Origin: an uncultured Porphyromonadaceae bacterium
Lineage (GTDB): Bacteria > Bacteroidota > Bacteroidia > Bacteroidales > Muribaculaceae
Assembly: GCA_902461565.1 (NCBI GenBank)
Contig: CABPYL010000015.1
Location: 1-64,000 of the forward strand
Direction: 5' to 3'
DNA: 64,000 nt
Shown here: positions 1-9,125 of the stretch, in pieces
Numbering within the stretch: the stretch's first letter is position 1
How the letters are laid out: each line of letters starts with the position of its first letter
The notes under the pieces: model-generated
The model's database searches: none
What the model was told of the DNA's origin: nothing
Seen by the model: only the letters and a program-made list of their open reading frames with translations
Program-made: the position numbers and the translations under genes

Positions 1-20
1 CAGTCTTAGCGACTATGGTG

Positions 21-2801
21 TTACTTCACAACTACTTTATCTGTGCGTGTACCGTTACGGCGGATGTATACATTGCCGGGAACGAGGTCGGTGGCGTTCA
101 CGCGGTTGCCGAGCAGGTTGAACCATTCGGTTTCGGCGTTGCCGTCGACGCTGATTTCGTCAAGGCCGGTGGTAACGAAAAAGTCTTTCCATGTCTCTGC
201 TTCCATGTATGCCTGCACGGCTTCTTCGGGAACGTTGAGGCGGCAGTTGGCCTGGTCAACGCCGAAGAATACGTCGCGCCAGCCGAGTTCGGGAGGTGTC
301 ATAGCGTTCACGGTTAGGCTGTTGAGCGAGGGGCAGAATTTGAAAGCCTCGTTGTTTATTGCTTTCACGCTTGCCGGAAGTGTTACGTTCTGCAAGTAGC
401 CGTTAGCCTCGAAGCATGCTTCCTCAACGGTCTCGACACCGTCGGCAACAATAACTGCATTCATGCGTCCCGCGGGACAGGCGATAACGTTTAGCCCATC
501 TTTGCTATACAGGAGTCCGTCGATGGCCTTATAATAGGCGTTGTCGTCGGCCACGGTATATTCGGTCATGCTCGCGCAGTTGTTGAATGCGCGGCGACCT
601 ATATATTCCGTAGAGGCCGGGATGGTCTGGTTGCATAAGGACGCATCGTTACCGAAGGCTTCGATGCCGATGGAGTTTACTTTTTCACCGAGCTTGAAAT
701 TCTTGAGCGACAGGCAGTTCTGGAAAGCGTAGCTGCCAATGCTTTCAACACCTTCGGCGCCGGTAACGGTTTCCATATAGGCGCAGTCCTTGAAAGCGCC
801 TGAGCCGATTTTGGTAACGGTTTCGGGGATGTCGAATTCGGTGATGCAGGTCTGCGACATCATGCCCTCGGGAATCGATGTGAGCTGGCACTGGATGTCG
901 ATGTCGGCGAGGTTGGCGCAACCCCAGAATGCATAGCTGCCGAGCGATGTTACTGCCGCGGGCAGTTTCACCGATGTGATGCCGCTGCCGCCGAAGGCTT
1001 CGGTTTCGATGGAGGTAACGGTTTCAGGAATTACGATGCTTGTCAGGGCGCCGCAGCTGTATAGGGCCTGGGTGCCGATGACGGTGATGTTCTTGGGCAG
1101 GTCGATGTGCTCGATGCTTGTGCGGCGGAAGAACAGCGGCGGGAATACATTGTCTGTTGTGGTGCAGTCGACATAGTCCCATACGTCCATGCTGTAATAG
1201 CTGCAGTAGGGGCTGCCGCCTGCGACTATGGTGGCGTCGGCGAGGTTGATGTCTTTCACCCAGCCGTTGGTTTCCTGGTCATAGCCCTTCACACCGGCCA
1301 TCTGACGGATGATGTTTACGTCGTCGCTGTTGATGGGACCGGCCACACGCAGCGACATTGCATCCCACATCTGTGTTTCGGTGATGAGTTTGGAGAGTGT
1401 GCCCGGTTCTGTCAGGGTTACGTCTATGTCGTATACCTTTGGCTCGGCGTAGGAGCCGTCGTAGAACATGCGCAGTGCTTTAACACCCACCTCTGTGCCG
1501 GAAGGAGCTTCGCAGAAGAAGGTGGTGAAGCTGTTTTCGGATGCAGCCACGGCAACGCCGTTGATGCTTGCGGGAACAGCAACGGTGGCGCCCCAGATGC
1601 TGTCAAAAGCCGCGCTTATGCGGCGTGCTTCTATGCCGGTGTTGCTGTAGTCGGGCTGTTTGTTATATACAAGCACGAAATCGCCGTCTTTCTGCATTAC
1701 GGATGCCAGCTTGCAGTCTAACTGTGCGGAATCTATCAGTTTGCTGGCAGCCATTGTGCCGTCGGCGTTGTAGCTTGCAGCATAAAGTCCAGAAGGAGTG
1801 CCCCAACCCTGCTTTGCGTTGGTAAAGGCGCAGATGTCTCCGGCGGCAGTTACTGCGAAACGGCTCGCGCTTACCATGTACCCATCGACGGGCGCGAGCG
1901 ATGCCATCCATTTGCTATCGGCGGTGCCGTCGGCGTTCACTTTGGCCACGGGGTAGCAGGTCTGATATGTTTCCTTGTCGGTGAATTCGTAAGGAACGAT
2001 TGCGCCGTTGCGGCCGTCGGCGTATGCAGCTGGTACACCCCAGATGGCGGTACCTTCGGCCACGGTAACGGTCTCGCTCCATTGCGCTGCCTTGTCGTAG
2101 CTGTATTTCTGCGCATACAGATTGTTGCTGTTGAGGCTGACGATTATGAATCCTCCGTCGCAGGGAACCATTGTAGCGGAGCCGTCGATAATCAGAGGCT
2201 CGTCCCATAAAGAGGCGCAATCGGCCTCGTTGATTCGGTAGATGCGTGTGGCGTTGTCGTATGTGCCGGGTTTGTTTCCTTCGAAGGAGGCGAATATGTT
2301 TCCGCCGAGTTTATACATGGCGAAGTTGCGGCCGCGGTCGGTGTCGGATACAAGAGCGACACCATCTGCAGATGTCAGCAGATTGCCGTCGGCGTCTACT
2401 TTATAGAGATATGGCATTGTTTTGCCTGTGCCGTCGTCGTTGCGTGGGTCGGCGAACATGAAAATGGTAGATCCGTCATCAAGGACAACCATGCCGGGCA
2501 TTGCAACGGAGTAGGATACACCGTCGTGCGCGTTTATTCGTTTGCCGAAATCGCCGAGGGTAGTATTGCCTTCGGTGTCGAGAATCTGGACATAGAGGTC
2601 GGCGGAAGTGCGCTCGTCGTTCTGTCGTACCCATGATACGATGGTTTTGCCGTCGGGCAGAGGAGCCGCCTGCAGCTGGTCCTCGCGAAGTTCACTGATT
2701 GGTGCGACGGTGAAAGGAGTGCTGTCCGTGTTCCACTGTGCGCTTGCGCTTGCCGGGATGATAAGGGCGGCGGCTAAAACTGCGTGGTAGAATTTGTACA
2801 T
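21..2801 (-). CDS. Secreted BspA-type leucine-rich-repeat protein with T9SS-like tail
   Basis: This is a 926-residue exported protein. Residues 1-21 form a type I signal peptide ending in ASA before Gln22. The first ~550 residues are beta-rich and belong to no family I can name. Roughly residues 580-870 carry tandem leucine-rich repeats of the LRR_5/BspA kind, with units such as IVIPETVTSIETEAFGG recurring about every 23 residues. The last ~40 residues (WFNLLGNRV, then VYIRRNG, then KVVVK) resemble the sorting tail shared by other secreted proteins in this window, so export by T9SS is inferred. BspA-type LRRs usually mediate adhesion; no ligand can be read here. It is transcribed alone, with a TATATTTG element about 54 bp upstream of the start. 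Confidence 0.85.
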   Translation of the reverse strand: MYKFYHAVLAAALIIPASASAQWNTDSTPFTVAPISELREDQLQAAPLPDGKTIVSWVRQNDERTSADLYVQILDTEGNTTLGDFGKRINAHDGVSYSVAMPGMVVLDDGSTIFMFADPRNDDGTGKTMPYLYKVDADGNLLTSADGVALVSDTDRGRNFAMYKLGGNIFASFEGNKPGTYDNATRIYRINEADCASLWDEPLIIDGSATMVPCDGGFIIVSLNSNNLYAQKYSYDKAAQWSETVTVAEGTAIWGVPAAYADGRNGAIVPYEFTDKETYQTCYPVAKVNADGTADSKWMASLAPVDGYMVSASRFAVTAAGDICAFTNAKQGWGTPSGLYAASYNADGTMAASKLIDSAQLDCKLASVMQKDGDFVLVYNKQPDYSNTGIEARRISAAFDSIWGATVAVPASINGVAVAASENSFTTFFCEAPSGTEVGVKALRMFYDGSYAEPKVYDIDVTLTEPGTLSKLITETQMWDAMSLRVAGPINSDDVNIIRQMAGVKGYDQETNGWVKDINLADATIVAGGSPYCSYYSMDVWDYVDCTTTDNVFPPLFFRRTSIEHIDLPKNITVIGTQALYSCGALTSIVIPETVTSIETEAFGGSGITSVKLPAAVTSLGSYAFWGCANLADIDIQCQLTSIPEGMMSQTCITEFDIPETVTKIGSGAFKDCAYMETVTGAEGVESIGSYAFQNCLSLKNFKLGEKVNSIGIEAFGNDASLCNQTIPASTEYIGRRAFNNCASMTEYTVADDNAYYKAIDGLLYSKDGLNVIACPAGRMNAVIVADGVETVEEACFEANGYLQNVTLPASVKAINNEAFKFCPSLNSLTVNAMTPPELGWRDVFFGVDQANCRLNVPEEAVQAYMEAETWKDFFVTTGLDEISVDGNAETEWFNLLGNRVNATDLVPGNVYIRRNGTRTDKVVVK

Positions 2802-2854
2802 ATAAATTAGAGATTAAGAACCGATATTTGAATTTCGGATAATGTTTGAATGCA

Positions 2855-2862
2855 CAAATATA
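2855..2862 (-). promoter_or_regulatory. Bacteroidetes -7 element for the LRR gene
   Basis: On the minus strand this reads TATATTTG, a perfect TAnnTTTG match, about 54 bp before the LRR-protein start. No clear TTTG -33 box lies at the usual 19-21 bp spacing. Confidence 0.5.
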
Positions 2863-2901
2863 TGCAGTTTGTCAGTGAAAAGCGCCGAAACGTCGGTACG
2901 G

Positions 2902-2940
2902 ACAGGTGCTTTTCTGTAAATTTTATTGAAAAGCACCTGT
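2902..2940. terminator. Hairpin between the AraC/TPR regulator and the LRR gene
   Basis: A 13-bp perfect stem (ACAGGTGCTTTTC pairing with GAAAAGCACCTGT) encloses a 13-nt AT-rich loop. It lies just past the 3' end of the minus-strand regulator gene. The T-run follows the stem on the plus strand only, so it is not a classical intrinsic terminator for the minus transcript, but the position suggests a 3'-end structure. Confidence 0.5.
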
Positions 2941-2952
2941 TTTGGTGTCATT

Positions 2953-4578
2953 TTAGCTGTTTTCTCGTTTGTTTTGCGACATTTTGCGGAATTCGGAAGG
3001 CGACAGACCTGTAGCGCGTTTGAACAGCGATGAGAAGTTGCTGCGGGAACGTATGCCTACGCTTTCGGCAATAGCTTCGATGGTGAGGGAATCATATTCC
3101 GGCGATGACAAGCGGCGGCATGCCTCAAAAATACGTGCTTCGCACAGCAGGGTGTTGAAGTGTTTGCCGAAGCGGGTGTTCAACGCTTTGGAAACGTAAG
3201 ATGTGTTGGAGGCTGTCAGTGAAGCAAGTTCGGAAAGGGAGAAGTTGGTATTGCAGATATATTCAGGGGTGGAGAAAATCTTTTCTATGCGGTCGGCCAG
3301 GTCGCTGTGCTGTTCTGGGTCATCGTTTCTGTCTGATTCCGGTTCTTTGTCGGATTTTATTTTTTTATCCAGCAGAGCCATGTTCTTTTCGTACAGCTTT
3401 TGTATGAAACGGCGTTTGTTGCGCTGAGTATTGACATAAAATGCCATGAAAGCTAAAATGATAACAAAAAGAACAATCACACCCCATAGCGTTATGGCGA
3501 GATCGCGTTTGTTGCGGTTCTCTTTCTCCACCTGCACTTTTACCTTGCGCAGTTCGCCCAGAAAAGAGATGTTGTTAAGGCGCGTAAGGCTTCCGCGCGC
3601 TGCCTCGGCTTCTCTGGCCCGGTAATATTTGAGCAAATATTTGTCTTTGTCGCCAATGGAAGTACTGTCTTCCGAGAGAATGCGGTAGAGCCAAGTGCGC
3701 GATTCCGGGCTGCCGTCGGTCTCTATCCGCTGTTCGAGGTCGCGCATCATGTCCTTGTAGCCCTGCTTGTCGCCGGCTTTGTCGCGGGCAATGGCGGCGA
3801 AATAGATAGAGGTATATCGCATTTCCTCGGTATTCACTTCGGCGCCGAATTCGGTGGATATTAGGTTCCGCAAGGTGTCCACACACCCGGTATAGTCGCC
3901 TTCTGTGTACATAGCCACAGCGTCCGAGAGCTCGCATACGTATTTTACCAAAGGAGTGTCGCCGGACAGCGGATTTGTCTGCAGGTGGTTGTTGACATCG
4001 CGCAGAAGGACTATATCGTTGTTTTCCAGACAAAGATTCACTATGTCGATATATGCAAAAGCAGCCGGACGGTGCTGGCCGTGTTTGATAGCCTCGTCGA
4101 AGCCGCGGCGGATTAAGGAAAGATAGTCGCCGCGGCTTGTGCTTCCAACGGCGGATATTGCCTCGAGCTTACCCATAGCCACTCCGATATTCAGATAGGC
4201 ATAGGGCAGATAATGGTCGAACCCGCGGGTCTGGGCAAGTTCAAGACCTTGCGAAAGGTAGTCGTAGGCCTTGTGATAGTCGTTACGGTAGCTGTGTTCT
4301 ATAAATCCCAGGTTTATATTGGCACGGATGTTGCGGTCTACATTCAGCGAATCGTCGGCGCCTTCGGTGCGGTCGGCGACAATTACGAAGCACATCATGG
4401 CACTGTCCACGGTCTCCGGGCTGCGGAGGTATCTGTTACCGCACGCAAGCAGTGAATCCGGATTCTCGCTGACGAGCGTATTGGTGCTGTCGCCGACGTC
4501 GCTGCCGGAACGGGTACATCCGGCAGCGATGGCGGCAAACAGAAGAAGTATTATTATATGATTGATGTGAGGGTGCAA
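2953..4578 (-). CDS. Membrane-spanning TPR regulator with C-terminal AraC-type DNA-binding domain
   Basis: This 541-residue one-component regulator has an N-terminal hydrophobic segment with a lipobox-like AAGC at about residue 21. A helical TPR-like sensor region covers about residues 35-340 and one transmembrane helix about 365-390 (ITLWGVIVLFVIILAFMAF). The C-terminal helix-turn-helix pair of the AraC family covers about 430-535 (SLSELASLTASNTSYVSKAL, then SIGIR-like text and FKRATGLSPSEFRK). The layout implies a periplasmic TPR sensor joined to a cytoplasmic DNA-binding domain. It starts 9 bp after the pepP-like gene, so the two probably share a transcript. Targets cannot be read. A lipobox combined with an internal helix is odd, and the first segment may instead be an uncleaved anchor. 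Confidence 0.85.
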   Translation of the reverse strand: MHPHINHIIILLLFAAIAAGCTRSGSDVGDSTNTLVSENPDSLLACGNRYLRSPETVDSAMMCFVIVADRTEGADDSLNVDRNIRANINLGFIEHSYRNDYHKAYDYLSQGLELAQTRGFDHYLPYAYLNIGVAMGKLEAISAVGSTSRGDYLSLIRRGFDEAIKHGQHRPAAFAYIDIVNLCLENNDIVLLRDVNNHLQTNPLSGDTPLVKYVCELSDAVAMYTEGDYTGCVDTLRNLISTEFGAEVNTEEMRYTSIYFAAIARDKAGDKQGYKDMMRDLEQRIETDGSPESRTWLYRILSEDSTSIGDKDKYLLKYYRAREAEAARGSLTRLNNISFLGELRKVKVQVEKENRNKRDLAITLWGVIVLFVIILAFMAFYVNTQRNKRRFIQKLYEKNMALLDKKIKSDKEPESDRNDDPEQHSDLADRIEKIFSTPEYICNTNFSLSELASLTASNTSYVSKALNTRFGKHFNTLLCEARIFEACRRLSSPEYDSLTIEAIAESVGIRSRSNFSSLFKRATGLSPSEFRKMSQNKRENS

Positions 4579-4587
4579 GTGAGAAGT

Positions 4588-5991
4588 TTATCGGTTCCCG
4601 GCCATGAAATCCTCTATGTCGGCGGGATGGTAGGGGATGCGGTCCTTTCCGAGGAAACGGCAGCCGTCGTCGGTGATGAGCACGTCGTCCTCTATGCGGA
4701 TGCCGCCGAAGTCCTTGTATTTCTCAAGCAGGTCGAAGTTGAGGAACTCGGCGCAGTGGCCGGTGGCGCGCCAGCTGTCGATGAGTGCGGGAATGAAATA
4801 TATGCCCGGCTCGTCGGTAACGACAAAGCCTTTTTCGAGCTTGCGGCCCATGCGCAGGCAGTTTGTTCCGAACTGCTCCAGAATTGGACGCGTCTCGCTG
4901 TCGAACCCCACATAAATCTGGCCGAGGCTCTCCATATCGTGAACGTCAAGGCCCATCATGTGGCCGAGGCCGTGAGGCAGGAACATGGCGTGGGCGCCGG
5001 CGCGTACGGCTTCTTCGGTATCACCTCGCATCAGCCCGAGTTCCTTGAGACGATCGGTCATAAGACGGCAGATATCGAAATGGACGTCCATATATCTTAT
5101 GCCTGGGCGAGCAATGTCGAGCACACGGTCGTGGCATTCCTCGACAATGCGGTATATATCAAGCTGACGCTGGGAGAAGCGGCCGCTTACAGGGAACGTG
5201 CGGGTGTTGTCGCTGCAATAGCAATTCATGTTCTCGGCGCCAGCGTCGCACAGGGCGAGGCGTCCCTCCTGCAGCAATGCCATCGACGGATTGCCGTGCA
5301 TTATCTCGCCGTGCTGCGAGAATATCGTGGGGAAGCTCACTTCCAGTCCGTAGCTGTGGGCGATGCCGTCCACCTGGCCGCCTATGAATTTCTCGGTAAC
5401 ACCGGGGCGTGTGAGGCGCATGGCCGTGGTGTGCATGCGATAGCCTACAGCGCAGGCGTCCTCTATCTCGGCAATCTCCAGTTCGCTTTTTGTGGAACGC
5501 ATCTTCACTACGGCGTGGATAAGATCAAGCGAAGCGGCGTCTTTCTGCTGCGAGGGGTGTATGCCGGTAAGATCCATAATCTGAATCTTGGTGTCGAAGC
5601 GGTATGGCGGCAGAAAATGGATTTTGCGGCCCTTGGCCTGTGCCTCGTCGACAAGTGTTTTTAGCTTGGCCATAGGTGCGCTGTTTGCCACGCCGACCTG
5701 TGCGGCCATGTCGGCCACGCTGTCCACAGAACCGTACCATACGATGTCGTCTATGTCGATATCATCGCCGAACAGATATTCGCGGTCGTTGTCGAGGTCG
5801 ATTACGCCTACAAGGCCGTCGCGGCTCTGTCCGAAATAATATAAAAACGATGAATCCTGGCGGAACGGGTAGTAGGAATTGTTAGGACCGTTATTAGGTG
5901 CCTCGTTGTTACCGAAAAACACAGCCACACCGCCATTCATCAGCTTTTTCAGCTCGTTGCGGCGGCTTACATATACATCTTTGTTGAACAT
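4588..5991 (-). CDS. pepP: Xaa-Pro aminopeptidase (M24B metallopeptidase)
   Basis: This 467-residue cytoplasmic enzyme removes N-terminal residues that precede proline. The N-terminal aminopeptidase-P domain covers about residues 1-150. The catalytic pita-bread domain follows with the family's dimetal ligands visible: Asp in LCDAGAENMN, Asp in CSDNTRTFP, His in PHGLGHMMGLDVHD, Glu in TDEPGIYF and Glu in IRIEDDVLI. Length and motifs fit a full-length bacterial enzyme. No signal peptide is present. It is followed after 9 bp by the AraC/TPR regulator and is separated from the upstream RHS operon by ~300 bp holding a repeat element and hairpins. Confidence 0.93.
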   Translation of the reverse strand: MFNKDVYVSRRNELKKLMNGGVAVFFGNNEAPNNGPNNSYYPFRQDSSFLYYFGQSRDGLVGVIDLDNDREYLFGDDIDIDDIVWYGSVDSVADMAAQVGVANSAPMAKLKTLVDEAQAKGRKIHFLPPYRFDTKIQIMDLTGIHPSQQKDAASLDLIHAVVKMRSTKSELEIAEIEDACAVGYRMHTTAMRLTRPGVTEKFIGGQVDGIAHSYGLEVSFPTIFSQHGEIMHGNPSMALLQEGRLALCDAGAENMNCYCSDNTRTFPVSGRFSQRQLDIYRIVEECHDRVLDIARPGIRYMDVHFDICRLMTDRLKELGLMRGDTEEAVRAGAHAMFLPHGLGHMMGLDVHDMESLGQIYVGFDSETRPILEQFGTNCLRMGRKLEKGFVVTDEPGIYFIPALIDSWRATGHCAEFLNFDLLEKYKDFGGIRIEDDVLITDDGCRFLGKDRIPYHPADIEDFMAGNR

Positions 5992-6012
5992 AAGTTACAA
6001 GTTTTAAAGCCC

Positions 6013-6053
6013 CGGCACCGCGGAGGTGCCTGTTTTATGCCGTAAAATTACGG
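6013..6053. other. Two small hairpins upstream of pepP
   Basis: GGCACC-GCGGA-GGTGCC (6013-6029) and CCGTAA-AA-TTACGG (about 6039-6053) lie between the repeat element and the pepP start. The first may be a terminator or leader structure. No full promoter match was found, and TAATTTTA on the minus strand is the nearest to a -7 element. Confidence 0.3.
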
Positions 6054-6123
6054 AAAACATTTCAAAAACGCTATTCCCGCGGTCGAGAAAGTACATATAT
6101 AAAAAGAGAATGTAGCGGTTGCG

Positions 6124-6295
6124 ATGGCCGGAGGCCATAAATATACGTAACCCCCGACGCATGTGTCGGGGGGGGGGAGATCAATAGATATATAGCCCCG
6201 GAGGGCGCTGAACCGGCAATCTATCCATGTGCAACCCACCGGGGTTGATGTGGTGATTCCGGTCATTTTCACGGGCGGCAAACGCCCGCGGTTAC
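6124..6295. repeat. Dispersed intergenic repeat, copy A (degenerate)
   Basis: This ~172-bp non-coding segment aligns by eye along its length with the reverse complement of 59219-59414. Shared blocks include ATGGCCGGAGGCCATAAAT, AGCCCCGGAGG..GCTG and TCTATC. It contains a hairpin CCCCCGAC...GTCGGGGG with a 10-G run (6168-6177) and a second hairpin CGGGCG-GCAAA-CGCCCG (6272-6288). The far end lacks the inverted terminal copy seen in copy B, so this copy looks truncated or decayed. It fills the 5992-6297 gap between the RHS operon's last gene and pepP and may supply the operon's terminator. Confidence 0.7.
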
Positions 6296-6297
6296 AT

Positions 6298-6852
6298 TCA
6301 ATTACAAGTAGTATATACAAGAGGACATTGCATATCAGGAGACAACCACCCGATATGCTCCTTGCCGTTTATAAGCATTTTTACTTTTAACCATTTCTTG
6401 TATACATCTACAACACGAAGAGCTTCAATACTATATGTTGTATCCGAAACAAATGAACTGTTTAAACTGTGATCGGCATATAATCTAATGGGATTTTTTT
6501 CGGGATTATTTTCCTTTGTATAAATGCAAATTGGTGCATTAGAGTGAATCTTTCCTGTCCCAATGTAGGATTCATCAAGAGAATTCCATGCAATTACTTC
6601 AAAACTATTATCTACTTTCTTAATCAAAGAAAATAGTATATAATTCTCCTCCAGATCGTTGTTCTGAAGCCGGATTGTTTTATTGCCATCTACTAATTGA
6701 ACAATTCCATAATAATCTAAATCTAAAAAAACAGTAGGATAATCGTCATAGTTATGCGTCCGCATGCGGTCAGAACTTGAATTACCAATTCTCATGGTCT
6801 TACAAGAGACCGCCAACATAAAAACCGTGATTATGAATATCAAATTTTTCAT
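6298..6852 (-). CDS. Small lipoprotein, last gene of RHS operon; candidate immunity or accessory protein
   Basis: The ATG at 6852 is preferred over an upstream in-frame ATG because it gives a clean lipoprotein signal (MKNLIFIITVFMLAVSC, lipobox AVSC); the protein is 184 residues. The mature part is beta-rich. Its end (YKKWLKVKMLINGKEHIGWL) resembles an SH3-like fold of the kind seen in envelope proteins, which is an inference. I cannot assign a family. The gene starts 1 bp after the preceding gene stops, is clearly AT-rich compared with the core of the RHS gene, and sits third behind a lipase-tipped RHS protein. Those features fit a periplasm-facing immunity lipoprotein, but no function is shown. 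Confidence 0.7.
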   Translation of the reverse strand: MKNLIFIITVFMLAVSCKTMRIGNSSSDRMRTHNYDDYPTVFLDLDYYGIVQLVDGNKTIRLQNNDLEENYILFSLIKKVDNSFEVIAWNSLDESYIGTGKIHSNAPICIYTKENNPEKNPIRLYADHSLNSSFVSDTTYSIEALRVVDVYKKWLKVKMLINGKEHIGWLSPDMQCPLVYTTCN

Positions 6853-6853
6853 A

Positions 6854-7702
6854 TTAATCCAATATTTTATAAGAATCATAATCCAAGCCCTTGTCAGCAT
6901 AATCATCTTTTATCAAAAGCTCTGATAAAGGCTTCAACTCCAACGATCTGTCCTCGGTGGACATCCCTTCGGGTCTATAACATTTCCATATACCCACTCC
7001 TGCACCATCTTTCATACAATCACTATAAAATATACACCAACCTTCCGATATTATTTTACCCTCTCGATTATAGTTGATTACATAGCCTTGTAAAGTCGAT
7101 TCCGGATTACGGTAGGCCTTTTCTGCTTCTTCCATAAATTCATGATTCTCTGAAATTTCGGTTATTACAGTTGAAATCATGCCATTAGCATGATAATACT
7201 GCCATTGTTGTGCGGGTCTGTCATGCTCGAAACAGCCAAATGCGCTAAGAAAATACTGATTTTTACCATATCGTGCGTAACGTTGAGCAAGACCATTCTT
7301 TTCTCCATTTTCATAGAAACAGACCCAGATATCATTCTCGTGGGTTTCACACCAATATCCGGATTTTGCGCCTGACGAATCGGTTTTGTTAATATAGCGT
7401 GTATCTATCTTCATAGGTGTAGATAGAGTTATATTCACCACAAAAAGCATAAAATAAAAAATCCAGTTTGTAACATTAGATATCCAGAACGTGGCGTTGA
7501 ATTTCTTTGATATAGAAACTATCGTTATCCCCAAAAGACATATCAATACTGCGCCCCAAAGATTTTCATCGGGATATTTGAATAAATATAATATTTCCGG
7601 ATGATAATGATATTGATATAAAAGATTGAGTGGTGATATTGCCAATATGCAATACACGCATATCAGCAATATTTTAATAATTGTTCGTTTAGATACTGCC
7701 AT
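6854..7702 (-). CDS. Membrane protein with MORN-like (YwqK-type) repeats, RHS-operon accessory
   Basis: The ATG at 7702 is used; the longer frame would need a TTG at 7735. The product is ~282 residues. Three hydrophobic segments lie in the first ~105 residues (IIKILLICVYCILAI, NLWGAVLICLLGITIVSI, NWIFYFMLFVVNITL). The soluble remainder carries MORN-like strands: SGYWCETHENDIWVCFYENGEKNGLA, QQWQYYHANG and EGWCIFYSDCMKDGAGVGIWKCY. Such strands occur in YwqK-type proteins that are often coded beside polymorphic toxins (family knowledge). It lies between two lipoprotein genes in the AT-rich tail of the operon. An immunity or toxin-neutralising role is inferred from context only. Confidence 0.65.
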   Translation of the reverse strand: MAVSKRTIIKILLICVYCILAISPLNLLYQYHYHPEILYLFKYPDENLWGAVLICLLGITIVSISKKFNATFWISNVTNWIFYFMLFVVNITLSTPMKIDTRYINKTDSSGAKSGYWCETHENDIWVCFYENGEKNGLAQRYARYGKNQYFLSAFGCFEHDRPAQQWQYYHANGMISTVITEISENHEFMEEAEKAYRNPESTLQGYVINYNREGKIISEGWCIFYSDCMKDGAGVGIWKCYRPEGMSTEDRSLELKPLSELLIKDDYADKGLDYDSYKILD

Positions 7703-7744
7703 TGAAGTCAAATTAAATTTTACCCTGATTCGCAAATCTCATCT

Positions 7745-8458
7745 CTAATCAGTGCCAAACGGATACTCAATCTTTTTAATTTTACCCAACCTTTTATATA
7801 ATTGAAATAAATAGAGATTGGAATCATTTTTGTGGAAGAACTGAGATTTTCTGAAGAAAGAATCCTCCCCGACATTCTCTCTAAATCTATCTTTATATAC
7901 ACTTCCGGCTAACCCCCCGGACCACTTTAGATATGTCATATAATCTCTTCTATTAAGGCGCATAGCCAACTTCTTATCTTCGAAATTGACAGTAATAAAT
8001 TTGGTTATAGGATACATTCTCAGGGCTTTATCCGTGCTGTCTCTATATCCTATCATAGCCCTTGCATCAAACACATGTTCTCTATTTTCAAGAGCCGGAT
8101 CTTTTGTGAAATTCTCTTCAATGCAAATAAAGGCAACAAAAAGATTCCCTTTATCATCATATATTATTGTATCTACTTCAACATTAACTTGGGTATCGGT
8201 CGGATATGGAGAGGCTACATATTTACCATTTTTTGTCTTACGGTAGGCATACGGCTCATAAAAACCCGCACAATCATAATAAACGTTATCGTTATAATGC
8301 ACCCTGCAGTATTCGATATTTTTGATATAGGTGTCGCAAATATGTTGTTTGTCTTTCTGATAAGTCTCATTATCCACCGGCATTTCTTTAGGAACTGCAT
8401 TCATGCTACACGAAGCAAGAATAATCGTCATTAATAAATTAAGTGTCAAGTGTTTCAT
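7745..8458 (-). CDS. Lipoprotein directly behind lipase-tipped RHS gene; prime candidate immunity protein
   Basis: The ATG at 8458 gives MKHLTLNLLMTIILASC, a clean lipoprotein signal (lipobox LASC), and a 237-residue product. An in-frame ATG at 8476 lies inside the RHS gene. No family is recognised. The mature protein is charged, aromatic-rich and of mixed alpha/beta character. The start lies 1 bp beyond the RHS stop, so translation is probably coupled. In polymorphic toxin loci the gene immediately after the toxin usually codes its immunity protein. A lipoprotein would be placed where a secreted lipase acts. That assignment is inference. Confidence 0.7.
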   Translation of the reverse strand: MKHLTLNLLMTIILASCSMNAVPKEMPVDNETYQKDKQHICDTYIKNIEYCRVHYNDNVYYDCAGFYEPYAYRKTKNGKYVASPYPTDTQVNVEVDTIIYDDKGNLFVAFICIEENFTKDPALENREHVFDARAMIGYRDSTDKALRMYPITKFITVNFEDKKLAMRLNRRDYMTYLKWSGGLAGSVYKDRFRENVGEDSFFRKSQFFHKNDSNLYLFQLYKRLGKIKKIEYPFGTD

Positions 8459-8459
8459 A

Positions 8460-9125
8460 TCAATGAAAAATTTCAATAATTTTTTTAAGAATGGTAATGT
8501 ATATATTACAGGGCTCCTCCCATTTTCTTTTCGAACCGCCTTTAGAGGGATCGGCTTTATATTTGGATAAGTATTTTTCTACCTCTACATTAAAAGAGGA
8601 TATGGAATGTTCTTTGGTTGGATGGAAACTGAACCTGGAAAAACCTGTTCGGATATTCTCAGCATTAAACATAAATGAGGGTCCAGCTATATGATCATTC
8701 CAATGAGAAATAGTTGTAGTATGTACAAATGGGTTTGCAATTTGTACAAAATGTTGGAATGGAGCCAAGTCCAATTCCATATCAATTCTTGATTCCTTGC
8801 CTCTTAAACAAGCATGGAACTGCAATCCCAAAACGAACCCTTTAGCGTAGGCGCCTCCCATACTATGGGAGACAATCTTTATGGACTCTTCTCCTGCAAG
8901 ATTGTCATATATTTCCTCTGCTTGCGATATACCCATCTTAAAACCATAGTACATGCGAACATAGGGATTAATATTTTTGTTAATTGTAGTAACACCACCA
9001 AAAGAACCGTCATAATAACGGGCGCTCTCGTCTTTCAGATTTTCCATTATGGTTTTATCTACACCTTCCCAGTATTCGCTCGTGCCGCCGCTAGTACAAT
9101 GCATACCATTAATAAATATCACTAC
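8460..9125 (-). other. Lipase-like C-terminal toxin module of the RHS protein
   Basis: This covers residues ~923-1143 of the RHS protein. It opens with VVIFINGMHC, resembling the beta-strand and oxyanion loop of alpha/beta hydrolases. It carries the nucleophile elbow KIVSHSMGGAYAKG, and later HWNDHIAG, a likely acid region, and HPTKEHS, which could supply the catalytic His. The base composition turns AT-rich exactly in this module while the preceding shell is about half GC, as expected for a swapped tip. Phospholipase activity is inferred from the motif, and substrate specificity cannot be read. Confidence 0.65.
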
